A stretch of DNA of 64,000 nt from Pseudomonas sp. GM78 (GTDB lineage Bacteria; Pseudomonadota; Gammaproteobacteria; Pseudomonadales; Pseudomonadaceae), in the NCBI RefSeq assembly GCF_000282475.1, contig NZ_AKJF01000095.1:22111-86110 (forward strand). The letters run 5' to 3'. The translations under genes were made by a program, and so were the position numbers. Below, in pieces: positions 53,220 through 61,688 of this stretch (the stretch's first letter is position 1; every line of letters starts with the position of its first letter). The notes beneath the pieces were generated by a model, which saw nothing but the letters and a program-made list of their open reading frames with translations, was not told the DNA's origin and did not search any database.

Positions 53220-54950
53220 TCAAGCCGCGTCGGCACCGACCCGCAACCGGTCGTAGGCCTGCATTTCCTCGGCGTCCAGCGGGATGATGTAAGGCTCGAC
53301 GGCTTTCTTGAAACTGGTCATCACGCCGTTTTCAGCCTTCTTCAGGTGGCAGTGGCAAAACCAGTCGCTGTCGTTGCGTTGCGGGTGGTCGACCCGGTAG
53401 TGGTAAAGCCCCCAGCGACTTTCGGCGCGGAACAACGATGCGCGGGCGGCCATTTCGGCGCAGTCGCGGATCATGCTGACTTCCATGGCGCGCATCAGTT
53501 CGTGGGCGTTGTGGGCCTTGATCTGGTCGAGGTCACGCTGGATGTCGCTGAAACGTTGCAGGCCGATCTGCATCTTCTTGGTCACTTTCGGCGGCTGCAG
53601 GTAGTCGTTGACGAAGCGCCGCAGCTTGTACTCGACCTGGGCCGGTGGCAGGCCGTGTTCGCGGTCCAGCGGTGCGTAGACTCGCTGTTTTTCGATGTCG
53701 ATCTGCTCGGCATCCAGTGCTGAAAACTCGCGTCCGGCGACAAAGTCTGCCGCGTTGGTGCCGGCAAACCAGCCGTAGGTGAACGCACCGAGCATGTAGT
53801 TGTGCGGCACCGCGGCCATGTCACCCGCCGAATACAAACCCTTGACCGAGGTCTCGGCCTTCTCGTTGACCCACACGCCCGACGCCGAATGCCCGCTGCA
53901 AAAGCCGATCTCGGAGATGTGCATCTCGACCATCTGCGTGCGGTAATCGGTGCCGCGATTGGCGTGGAACTGACCGCGACTCGGCCGCTCGTTGCTGTGC
54001 AGGATCTCTTCGATGTTCTGGATGGTTTCTTCGGCCAGGTGATCGAGCTTGAGGAACACCGGGCCGTTGCCACTTTCCAGCTCCTGGTGGAACTCCCACA
54101 TCATCTGGCCGCTCCAGTAGTCGCACTCGATGAAGCGCTCGCCCTTGTTATTGGCGGTGTAGCCGCCCAGGGGGCCAGTGACATAGGCGCAGGCCGGGCC
54201 GTTGTAGTCCTTGATCAGCGGGTTGATCTGGAAGCACTCCAGGTTCGCCAGCTCCGCTCCGGCGTGATAGGCCATGGCGTACCCGTCACCGGCATTGGTC
54301 GGGTTTTCGTAGGTGCCCATCAGGTAACCCGAGGACGGCAGGCCCAGGCGCCCGGCGGCACCGCAGGCGAGGATCACGGCCTTGGCCTTGATCACATGGA
54401 AGTCGGCCGTGCGGCAATCGAAGCCCATCACGCCGTTGACCGCGCCCTCCTCGTCCTTGAGCAAGCGGGTGCAGACCAGCCGATTGGTGATGCTGACCCG
54501 CGCCCGCTTCAACTGGCGGTACAGGACCTTCTTGATGTCGTGGCCTTCCGGCATCGGCAGCACGTAGGCGCCCATGTGGTGGACCTTTTTCACCGCGTAG
54601 TCGCCGGTCTCGTCCTTCTCGAATTTCACGCCCCAGCGGTCCAGCTGTTCGATGGTCTCGAAGCTGTGGGTCGCGTAGGCATAGACCGCGGCCTGATTGA
54701 CGATGCCGTCGTTGGCGATGGTGATTTCCTTGGTGTATTGCTCCGGTGTGGAGTGGCCGGGAATGATCGCGTTGTTCAGGCCGTCCATGCCCATGCTGAT
54801 CGCGCCGCTACGCTTTACGTTGGCCTTGTCGATCAACAACACCCGCAGGTCGCGGTTGCGTTCCTTGGCCTTGATCGCCGCCATGGGGCCGGCGGTACCG
54901 CCGCCGATCACGACGATGTCGTATTCCTGTTCAAGAGTCGTTCGGGTCAT
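53220..54950 (-). CDS. AprA-like / fumarate-reductase-type FAD flavoprotein
   Basis: A 576-residue FAD enzyme. Dinucleotide-binding DIVVIGGGTAGPMAAIKAKE; then AISMGMDGLNNAI, HHMGAYVLPMPEGHDIKKVLYRQLKR, LACGAAGRLGLPSSGYLMGTYENPTNAGDGYAMAYHAGAEL (FAD/substrate loop), GLYSAGDMAAVPHNYMLGAFTYGWFAG. This layout and the adjacent AprB-like ferredoxin point to the APS-reductase alpha branch of the family rather than to SdhA/FrdA. Physiological reaction unknown in an aerobic pseudomonad. Overlaps the GntR gene by 4 bp. Confidence 0.9.
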   Translation of the reverse strand: MTRTTLEQEYDIVVIGGGTAGPMAAIKAKERNRDLRVLLIDKANVKRSGAISMGMDGLNNAIIPGHSTPEQYTKEITIANDGIVNQAAVYAYATHSFETIEQLDRWGVKFEKDETGDYAVKKVHHMGAYVLPMPEGHDIKKVLYRQLKRARVSITNRLVCTRLLKDEEGAVNGVMGFDCRTADFHVIKAKAVILACGAAGRLGLPSSGYLMGTYENPTNAGDGYAMAYHAGAELANLECFQINPLIKDYNGPACAYVTGPLGGYTANNKGERFIECDYWSGQMMWEFHQELESGNGPVFLKLDHLAEETIQNIEEILHSNERPSRGQFHANRGTDYRTQMVEMHISEIGFCSGHSASGVWVNEKAETSVKGLYSAGDMAAVPHNYMLGAFTYGWFAGTNAADFVAGREFSALDAEQIDIEKQRVYAPLDREHGLPPAQVEYKLRRFVNDYLQPPKVTKKMQIGLQRFSDIQRDLDQIKAHNAHELMRAMEVSMIRDCAEMAARASLFRAESRWGLYHYRVDHPQRNDSDWFCHCHLKKAENGVMTSFKKAVEPYIIPLDAEEMQAYDRLRVGADAA

Positions 54951-55699
54951 TCCTGCGCCCCTTTTTGCCGGTCGATCCGCAAGCGGTACTGGAAGGCATC
55001 GCCACGGTAGTAAAGGTGTTCGAAGTCCACTGGGCGGCCTTCGGCGTCGTGGGTCAGACGCTCGATGCGCATGATCGGCGAACCGGCCTCGACGTTCAGC
55101 GCCTGGGTCAGATCGCTGTCGGCCAGTACCGCGTCGATGGCGAGGTCGGCGTGACCGAGGGCCAGGCCGCAGTCGTTTTCCAGGATCAGGAAAATGTCGC
55201 GGGTCACCAGGTCGGCCTTCTCCAGGCGTTCGCCAAGGGCTTTGGGAAGGTAGGTGATTTCCAGGGAAATCGGCTCGCGGTTGATCAGGCGAACCCGCTT
55301 GATCTGCGCCACGGTCTCGCCTTCGGCGACCTGCAAGCGCTCGGCAACCAGCTTGTCGGCGGCGATGAACTTATAGCTGCGCAGGCGGTTGATCACCTCA
55401 TAGCCGCGACCGGTCATGGACTCGGCCAGGCCTTGCAAAGTGCTGACGTTCTGGAAGGTTTTCGGCTTGGCAACGAAGGTGCCCTTGCCGTGGATCTTGA
55501 AGATCAGCCCTTCCTTCTGCAGATCGCCGAGGGCCTGGCGCACGGTGATGCGACTGACCTTGAACAGCGCGCCGAGCTCGCTTTCGGAAGGCATCTGGCT
55601 GTCCTGCGGATATTCACCGTCGAGGATGCGCGCACGCAACACATCGCGCAGCTGGGTGTGCAGAGGAACGCTACTGAGAGATAGAACGTTATCGGTCAT
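54947..55699 (-). CDS. GntR-family regulator, HutC/UTRA subfamily
   Basis: A 250-residue regulator. Winged-helix residues 15-80 (PSESELGALFKVSRITVRQALGDLQKEGLI, GKGTFVAKP), then a UTRA domain with LEITYLPKALGE, GSPIMRIERLTHDAEGRPVDFEHLYYRGD. ATG 55699 lies next to a strong palindrome (55711-55728) that is probably its operator. As first gene of the eight-gene minus operon it is likely an autoregulated repressor released by the imported compound. Confidence 0.92.
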   Translation of the reverse strand: MTDNVLSLSSVPLHTQLRDVLRARILDGEYPQDSQMPSESELGALFKVSRITVRQALGDLQKEGLIFKIHGKGTFVAKPKTFQNVSTLQGLAESMTGRGYEVINRLRSYKFIAADKLVAERLQVAEGETVAQIKRVRLINREPISLEITYLPKALGERLEKADLVTRDIFLILENDCGLALGHADLAIDAVLADSDLTQALNVEAGSPIMRIERLTHDAEGRPVDFEHLYYRGDAFQYRLRIDRQKGAQE

Positions 55700-55710
55700 G
55701 AAGATCACTT

Positions 55711-55728
55711 GTCATAACGAGTTATGAC
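55711..55728. promoter_or_regulatory. Palindromic operator of the GntR/UTRA regulator
   Basis: GTCATAACGAGTTATGAC has perfect 8-bp arms around GA. It lies 12-29 bp upstream of the regulator start at 55699, flanked by GATCAC/GTGATC arms (55703-55708 and 55729-55734) that are nearly but not exactly symmetric about the same centre. Fits an autoregulatory GntR-family site. Confidence 0.7.
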
Positions 55729-55832
55729 GTGATCTTAGGGTTCTAAGGACAGGCTTGAGAAATACTGTTTGGGCATAAGGTTAGATGCGACGGCCTACCT
55801 GACACACCGCAGCGCCCAGTTCGCGCAGCTCA

Positions 55833-55926
55833 CCTGTAGGAGCAAGGCTTGCCCGCGAAGAACGATAACGCGGTGCAACAGGTACACCGCGGCGCCCCGT
55901 TCGCCGGCAAGCCTGGCTCCTACAGG
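55833..55926. repeat. REPIN downstream of Dyp peroxidase gene
   Basis: CCTGTAGGAGCAAGGCTTGC and inverted GCAAGCCTGGCTCCTACAGG form the pair. It fills most of the gap between the GntR operator region and the Dyp peroxidase stop. Confidence 0.83.
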
Positions 55927-55929
55927 GGG

Positions 55930-56814
55930 TCAGGCGCGCAGGGCTCGTAAGTCCAATCGACCATCCTTCAACGGCGGACACCAGTAGTAGCCACCAGTAA
56001 TAGGCCGGCTGATGCGGTACAAACCATCGGTGATGCCATCTTCCAGCCCGCTCATGCGCCGCAGTTGGACTTCGAACGCATCAAGGGAAAAACCGAAGGC
56101 CAGGAACATCAACCCGGCGCGCTCGCCTTCGATCCACGGCATCGAGCGGCGAACCACGAACGCCTCAGGGGCAAAGCTCTCCTGGGCGGTGCGTTTGACG
56201 TGGGCAGAGATCGGTGCGTCGTCGAGTTCTTCGTTATCGCTCAGGCGACGGCCCATGATGTCATCCGTCTCATGGGACGGCATCGCACGAAAGCCCTTGA
56301 GGTCATGCTGCCACTGCTGGAGCGCGGCGAAGCTGCCGCCCACCATGCCCTCGGCGCCCTCACCCACCAGCGCGGCGGCGGCGGCGGCTTCGTCACGGGG
56401 GTTTTCAGTGCCGTCTTCGTAGCCGGTCAGGTCATGGCCGTCACGGTGACGGAAACCCTCGGTCACTTGCACCAGGCGCAGGGCCGGGGCCAATGCCGCC
56501 TCGAAAGCGTTGCTGCGGTTAAGCAGTTCGCCGCGGTCGACCCCGTGCAACCAGCACCAGAGCGCCTGTTGCGTCGACGGGTTGTCGACGCCGACACCGC
56601 TCAGCGCCGGAAAAGCCCGCAAGCCTTCGACATGCCCGTCGAGGGCCTTGACCAGGGACTCACCGAAGCCGACCACCGCCGATTTGCCATCCACCAGTTG
56701 CGCAAGCTTGTCCAGCGCGGCCGGGAGTGCCGCGGCCGACTCCAGGGCGAAGAACATGTGACGAGCGAGAGGCGGTACAGGGGTGGCGAGGATGCCCGGC
56801 TGGTAGTGACTCAT
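55930..56814 (-). CDS. Dyp-type haem peroxidase
   Basis: A 294-residue Dyp peroxidase. The GYEDGTENP segment is the GxxDG motif with the catalytic Asp; SAHVKRT carries the proximal haem His; RRSMPW supplies the distal Arg. FALESAAALPAALDKLAQLV at the start is normal for the B/P-class. ATG 56814 (MSHYQPGIL) is chosen; a longer frame from 56856 is less likely. No Tat signal, so it is cytoplasmic or encapsulin-borne, though no encapsulin gene is nearby. Confidence 0.92.
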   Translation of the reverse strand: MSHYQPGILATPVPPLARHMFFALESAAALPAALDKLAQLVDGKSAVVGFGESLVKALDGHVEGLRAFPALSGVGVDNPSTQQALWCWLHGVDRGELLNRSNAFEAALAPALRLVQVTEGFRHRDGHDLTGYEDGTENPRDEAAAAAALVGEGAEGMVGGSFAALQQWQHDLKGFRAMPSHETDDIMGRRLSDNEELDDAPISAHVKRTAQESFAPEAFVVRRSMPWIEGERAGLMFLAFGFSLDAFEVQLRRMSGLEDGITDGLYRISRPITGGYYWCPPLKDGRLDLRALRA

Positions 56815-57075
56815 GTGAACTCCTTTATGAAAGAGCGCGAAGTTTAACCCCGACACCGGCCATTGTGTGCTCCCAGGTCAAAAGATCGCGTTTCACCCCA
56901 ACGCCGATTGCGGTCTACGCTTGAAGCACAATAATCACACCTTCACCCCTCTATTCTGCCCATCAGCGCTCGATTGCAGTTAAAAAAAACCATCAACAAG
57001 GCGTATAACCCTTGAACTGGATTCTTCAACGGCTAGCCATAAGCGCACGGCTGACATTACACACGGGGTAGCGAC

Positions 57076-58701
57076 ATGACGACCGCACAGATTCTTGGCA
57101 ACCTGTTTCCCGACGCCGACAACATTCCGGAAAAATACCGTCTCGACGGAAAGACCGAACAACGTGAGTACCTGGTCGACGGCGTGTTGAAAACCTGGCC
57201 AGGCCCCCTCGCCCAGGTCCGCAGCCCGGTGTACCTGAGTGGCCCTGGCGGCGATGAACAAGTCATTCTCGGCAGCACGCCGCTGCTGGATGCCGCCACC
57301 GCCTTGACCGCGCTCGATGCCGCCGTGCGCGCCTATGATCGCGGCCAGGGTTTGTGGCCAACCATGCGCGTGGCCGAGCGCATCCAGCACGTCGAAACCT
57401 TCCTCGGGCACATGCGCGAACAGCGCGAGGCGGTGGTGAAGTTGCTGATGTGGGAAATCGGCAAGAACCTCAAGGATTCGGAAAAGGAGTTCGACCGCAC
57501 CTGCGATTACATCGTCGACACCATCAACGCCCTGAAGGAACTCGACCGCCGCTCCAGCCGTTTCGAACTGGAACAGGACACCCTCGGCCAGATCCGCCGC
57601 GTACCGCTGGGCGTGGCGTTGTGCATGGGGCCTTACAACTACCCGCTGAACGAAACCTTCACCACGCTGATCCCGGCGCTGATCATGGGCAACACCGTGG
57701 TGTTCAAGCCTGCCAAGCTGGGCGTGCTGTTGATCCGCCCATTGCTGGAGGCCTTCCGCGACAGCTTCCCGGCCGGGGTGATCAACGTGATCTATGGCAG
57801 TGGGCGCGAGACGGTCAGTGCGCTGATGGCCAGCGGCAACATCGACATATTTGCCTTCATCGGCACCAACAAGGCCGCCAGTGACCTGAAGAAATTGCAC
57901 CCGCGCCCTCACCGCTTGCGCGCGGCACTCGGCCTGGATGCGAAAAACCCCGGCATCGTCCTGCCGGAAGTGGATCTGGACAATGCGGTGACTGAAGCGC
58001 TCACCGGCTCCCTGTCATTCAACGGCCAGCGCTGCACAGCGTTGAAAATCCTGTTTGTCCACGAAGACGTGGTCGACGCCTTCATCGAGAAATTCAACGC
58101 CAAACTGGCCACGCTCAAACCCGGCATGCCGTGGGACAGCGGCGTGGCCCTGACGCCGCTGCCGGAATCGGGCAAGGTCGATTACCTGCACTCGCTGGTG
58201 GCCGATGCCGTGGGCAAAGGCGCGAAAGTGGTCAACCCCAATGGCGGCGAGGCCCGCGCGTCGTTCTTCTACCCCGCCGTGCTGTACCCGGTGACGCCGC
58301 AGATGCGGGTCTACCAGGAAGAACAATTCGGCCCGGTGGTGCCGATCGTGCCCTATCGTCACCTGGACACGGTGATCGACTACGTCCTCGAATCGGACTT
58401 CGGCCAGCAACTGAGCATCTTCGGCACCAACCCGGTGGCGGTCGGAAGACTGGTCGACACCTTCGCCAACCAGGTCGGGCGCATCAACCTCAACGCCCAA
58501 TGCCAGCGCGGCCCCGACACCTACCCGTTCAACGGCCGGAAAAACTCCGCCGAGGGCACCCTGTCGGTGCATGACGCCCTGCGGGTGTTTTCGATTCGTA
58601 CGCTGGTGGCGACCAAATTCCAGGAGACCAACAAGGATCTCATCAGCGAGATCATCAGCGGCCGCAGTTCGAGTTTCCTGACCACTGACTACATCTTCTG
58701 A
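57076..58701 (+). CDS. GapN-like NADP-dependent aldehyde dehydrogenase with an altered catalytic-Glu motif
   Basis: A 541-residue ALDH-superfamily enzyme of the type often called NADP-dependent glyceraldehyde-3-phosphate dehydrogenase. Cofactor and active-site parts: GPYNYPLNETF, VVFKPAKLGVL, the nucleophile in SFNGQRCTALK, and YQEEQFGPVVP. Where other family members have LELGGKN with the general-base Glu, this one reads LGLDAKNP, so the Glu is missing. It is longer than GapN (about 475 residues), with an N-terminal extension. Preceded by a 219-bp gap with no recognised feature; ends 11 bp before the FUSC-type gene. Confidence 0.88.
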   Translation: MTTAQILGNLFPDADNIPEKYRLDGKTEQREYLVDGVLKTWPGPLAQVRSPVYLSGPGGDEQVILGSTPLLDAATALTALDAAVRAYDRGQGLWPTMRVAERIQHVETFLGHMREQREAVVKLLMWEIGKNLKDSEKEFDRTCDYIVDTINALKELDRRSSRFELEQDTLGQIRRVPLGVALCMGPYNYPLNETFTTLIPALIMGNTVVFKPAKLGVLLIRPLLEAFRDSFPAGVINVIYGSGRETVSALMASGNIDIFAFIGTNKAASDLKKLHPRPHRLRAALGLDAKNPGIVLPEVDLDNAVTEALTGSLSFNGQRCTALKILFVHEDVVDAFIEKFNAKLATLKPGMPWDSGVALTPLPESGKVDYLHSLVADAVGKGAKVVNPNGGEARASFFYPAVLYPVTPQMRVYQEEQFGPVVPIVPYRHLDTVIDYVLESDFGQQLSIFGTNPVAVGRLVDTFANQVGRINLNAQCQRGPDTYPFNGRKNSAEGTLSVHDALRVFSIRTLVATKFQETNKDLISEIISGRSSSFLTTDYIF

Positions 58702-58712
58702 GGAGAGCCGAC

Positions 58713-59768
58713 CTGAGCGCATCCACGGCTCTTAGCCTGCCACCGCTGCTGCGCCGGTTACTGCGTCCGCTGCTGGACCCGTACCGGCGCTATCGCCACG
58801 CGCGGATGATCCATGCGGTGCGCGTGTCGCTCGGGTTGCTGGCGACGATCCTGCTGACCACCGGCATCCACCTGCCACACGGCGAGTGGGCCTCGGTGAC
58901 GATGCTGGTGGTGATCGGCGGCTTGCAGCACCATGGCAACATCGGCAAGAAAGCCGCCGAACGGGCCATCGGCACCCTGGTCGGGGCGGCTATCGGCCTG
59001 GTCCTGGTGGTGCAACAGTCCTGGCTCGGCATGCCGTGGCTGACCTATTTCGCCATGGCGGTGGTGTGCGGCTTCTTCTCGTACCATGCCATCGGCAAAG
59101 GCGGATACACCGCGCTGCTGGCCGGCATTACCGTATTCATCGTCGCCGGGCATGGCGACAATCCAGTCTCCGACGGGCTGTGGCGCGGGGTCGACATCCT
59201 GATCGGCATTGCCCTGGCACTGGCGTTTTCCTTCGCCCTGCCGCTCTACGCGGTCTATTCCTGGCGGTACAACCTGGCTGATGCCCTGCGTGATTGCGCG
59301 ACGATCTACGGGCGCATCATCGACGGCCAACCGGTGACCGCCGACGAACACCTCAAGCTGATGGGCCGCCTGAACACCGTGATGGTGCAACTGCGCTCCC
59401 TGATGCCCTCGGTGTCCAAGGAGGTGAAGATTTCCATGACCGAACTCGATGCCATCCAGCGTCAGCTGCGTCTGTGTGTCAGCACCCTCGAGATATTGGG
59501 CAATGCCCGACCGGATGCCGGCGACCTGCAATCGGCTTTGAAGGCAGAACATCGGCTGATTCGCGTGCAACTGGTTGGCATGGCGCGGGCGCTGAAGTCC
59601 GGTGTCACCCATCGACTGGATCGTCCCGTGGCGCTGCCGATCGTCAGTCTCGATGCACCGGTCTATAACGCCCTGGACGGTTACCGCTTATTGACCGAGC
59701 AACTGCTGGCCAACATTGGCCAGATGCGCCAGCGTCTGGCCAAGACCGCGCCGCGCTGGAACATCTGA
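58713..59768 (+). CDS. FUSC-family membrane protein, probable CTG start
   Basis: A protein of about 351 residues with an N-terminal set of membrane helices (LLATILLTTGIHL, VTMLVVIGGLQ, GTLVGAAIGLVLVVQQ, FAMAVVCGFFSYHA, LLAGITVFIVAGH, ILIGIALALAFSFALPL) followed by a long helical cytoplasmic part, typical of FUSC/aromatic-acid-exporter-like proteins. ATG 58806 has no SD, whereas CTG 58713 has GGAG 7 bases before it and opens an extra 31 residues (LSLPPLLRRLLRPLLDPYRR) of sensible amphipathic sequence. The frame contains no ATG, GTG or TTG in between. Role likely efflux of organic anions. Confidence 0.8.
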   Translation: MSASTALSLPPLLRRLLRPLLDPYRRYRHARMIHAVRVSLGLLATILLTTGIHLPHGEWASVTMLVVIGGLQHHGNIGKKAAERAIGTLVGAAIGLVLVVQQSWLGMPWLTYFAMAVVCGFFSYHAIGKGGYTALLAGITVFIVAGHGDNPVSDGLWRGVDILIGIALALAFSFALPLYAVYSWRYNLADALRDCATIYGRIIDGQPVTADEHLKLMGRLNTVMVQLRSLMPSVSKEVKISMTELDAIQRQLRLCVSTLEILGNARPDAGDLQSALKAEHRLIRVQLVGMARALKSGVTHRLDRPVALPIVSLDAPVYNALDGYRLLTEQLLANIGQMRQRLAKTAPRWNI

Positions 59769-59774
59769 AGCGCC

Positions 59775-60671
59775 TTACGGGGTAACGGTCCGCCGGAATT
59801 TCAGGCTCCAGCCCTGCTGCATGCCGGCCGCGGCCAGCAGGATCGCGGCCACCCCGATCCATTGCAGCGGTTCCAGGCGATGGCCGAAGGCAAACCAGTC
59901 GACGAAGATCGCCGCGATCGGGTAGATGAACGACAGCGCGCCGGTCAATGCCGTCGGCAACTTCTGGATCGCGCCATACAACAGCACGTACATTACGCCG
60001 GTGTGCACGATGCCCAAGGTGAGCAGGCTACCCCACGCGCTTGGCCCCTGCGGCAGGGCAGAAAAGTGCGCGAACGGCGCGAGCAGCAACACACCGGTGC
60101 TGACCTGTACCAACGCGATCAGGTGCGGTGGCGTACCGGTCAGGCGCTTGATGATCAGCGCAGCGATCGCGTAGAGGAACGCAGCACCCAAGGCCAGAAC
60201 GATACCCATCAGGTACTCGTTACCGCTCTCGCCCTCCCCGCCATGTGCACTGACAATCGCCAGCATCCCGAGAAACGAAACGCCCAGCCAGGCCAGTTTC
60301 TGCAGGGTGATTTTCTCGTTGAGAAACACCGCCGCCAGCCCCACCAGCATGAACGGCTGGACGTTATAGACCGCCGTACCGATGGCAATCGAGGCGCGGG
60401 AATAGGAGGCGAACAACAGCACCCAGTTGCCGACGATCGCCACACCGCTGAGCACCGCCAACAGGAAAGTGGTGCGGGTCAGAATGCCAGGGCGAAGGAA
60501 GCCGAACGCCGCGCAAATCAGCAGCAGCGCACCGGCCCCGAACAGGCAGCGCCAGAACACCACGTCCAGCACCGGTTGCCCGGACACCAGCACAAACCAG
60601 CCGATGGTTCCGGAGATCAGCATGGCGGCAGTCATTTCAAACGAGCCGCGACGTATCGAGTTGTCCATCAT
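59775..60671 (-). CDS. EamA/DMT-family transporter
   Basis: A 298-residue protein with ten membrane helices and the two-EamA-domain layout: AAMLISGTIGWFVLVSGQPVLDVVFWRCLFGAGAL at the start, GTAVYNVQPFMLVGLAAVFLNEKITLQKLAWLGV mid-protein, and ALTGALSFIYPIAAIFVDW in the second repeat. AGGAG precedes ATG 60671 (an adjacent ATG at 60668 is possible). It is divergent from the Lrp/AsnC gene, which probably controls it; the substrate may be an amino acid or related metabolite. Confidence 0.9.
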   Translation of the reverse strand: MMDNSIRRGSFEMTAAMLISGTIGWFVLVSGQPVLDVVFWRCLFGAGALLLICAAFGFLRPGILTRTTFLLAVLSGVAIVGNWVLLFASYSRASIAIGTAVYNVQPFMLVGLAAVFLNEKITLQKLAWLGVSFLGMLAIVSAHGGEGESGNEYLMGIVLALGAAFLYAIAALIIKRLTGTPPHLIALVQVSTGVLLLAPFAHFSALPQGPSAWGSLLTLGIVHTGVMYVLLYGAIQKLPTALTGALSFIYPIAAIFVDWFAFGHRLEPLQWIGVAAILLAAAGMQQGWSLKFRRTVTP

Positions 60672-60804
60672 CAGACTCCTGTGGTTGATGGGCAAAGTAT
60701 GCCAATCCACCGGGACGCTTCTCCAGCGCAAAAATCAGGCTAAACTTCGAATCTGCCTTTAATGCGAAGGCGATTGTGCTTAATTGCCTAATTGAGGTTT
60801 CGCC

Positions 60805-61242
60805 ATGACCGATGACATCGACCAAGTGCTGATCAGCGCCTTGATGGAAGACTCGCGACGCTCGCTCAAGGCCCTGGCGCAAATCAGCGGCCTGTCCTCT
60901 CCCAGCGTCGCAGAACGCCTGCGGCGTCTCGAGGAGCGCGGCGTGCTCAAGGGCTACACCGTGGAAATCGACCCGAAATGCTTCGGCTATCAACTCCAGG
61001 CCATCGTGCGCGTTCGCCCGCTGCCCGGCCAGTTGCAGGAAGTGGAACGGCAGATCATGGCGATTCCCGAGTTCACCGAATGCGACAAGGTCACCGGTGA
61101 CGACTGCTTCATCGCCCGCCTGCACGTGCGTTCGATGGAACAACTGGACACCCTGCTCGACCGCCTCAACACCCACGCCGAAACCAACACCGCCATCGTC
61201 AAGAAAACCCCGGTCAAGCGGCGCTTGCCGCCAATGGCGTAG
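60805..61242 (+). CDS. Lrp/AsnC-family regulator
   Basis: A 145-residue regulator. The HTH is DDIDQVLISALMEDSRRSLKALAQISGLSSPSVAERLRRLEERGVLKGY; the RAM ligand domain follows with FTECDKVTGDDCFIARLHVRSMEQLDTLLDRL. Divergent from the EamA exporter at 60671 with a 133-bp intergenic region. Exporter-plus-Lrp pairs commonly regulate amino-acid efflux. Confidence 0.92.
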   Translation: MTDDIDQVLISALMEDSRRSLKALAQISGLSSPSVAERLRRLEERGVLKGYTVEIDPKCFGYQLQAIVRVRPLPGQLQEVERQIMAIPEFTECDKVTGDDCFIARLHVRSMEQLDTLLDRLNTHAETNTAIVKKTPVKRRLPPMA

Positions 61243-61298
61243 ATGAGGTTCCTTTCAAAAGCTGTAAACTGGCAGTTCTTTAGCTAAGGAATGGCGGA

Positions 61299-61628
61299 AT
61301 GAAAAACCTGTTCATGTTGCTGGCGGTGCTTATACTCGCGGGATTTGGCACGGTCCAGACGGTGATGCGTGCAGATGAAGTGGCAGCAAAAAGCCTCAAG
61401 GAACAAAAAAGTTACTGCGGCGCAATTCCCCGAATCTACAGCGGCGTGACGTACGACTTCTGCTATTTGAACGCGCCTCTGGAAAAAGGACGAGACGCTC
61501 AGAACCATGACAGCGCTCCAGCCATTGTCCTGATCGACGTGGTCCTTTCCGGCGCGCTCGACACTTTGCTGCTGCCCTATACTTTCTACCGGCAGCAAGC
61601 CGATGGGAGCATCATCATTACCGAGTGA
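61299..61628 (+). CDS. YceK/YidQ-family small exported protein
   Basis: A 109-residue protein with a signal-like N-terminal helix (LFMLLAVLILAGFG). SYCGAIPRIYSGVTYDFCYLNAP, and then LIDVVLSGALDTLLLPYTFYRQ is the usual YceK/YidQ signature (D-x2-LS-x-x-D-T-x-x-LP). No lipobox Cys is present, unlike many relatives. A terminator follows at 61647. Confidence 0.85.
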   Translation: MKNLFMLLAVLILAGFGTVQTVMRADEVAAKSLKEQKSYCGAIPRIYSGVTYDFCYLNAPLEKGRDAQNHDSAPAIVLIDVVLSGALDTLLLPYTFYRQQADGSIIITE

Positions 61629-61646
61629 CCCTGTATTTCAGACATG

Positions 61647-61672
61647 AAAAAACCCGCCGAAGCGGGTTTTTT
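61647..61672. terminator. Rho-independent terminator, likely bidirectional
   Basis: AAAAAACCCGC then CGAA then GCGGGTTTTTT, with A-run and T-run on either side, so it can end both the YceK gene and the convergent yccA gene. Confidence 0.9.
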
Positions 61673-61688
61673 CAATCATGGCTGGCGA

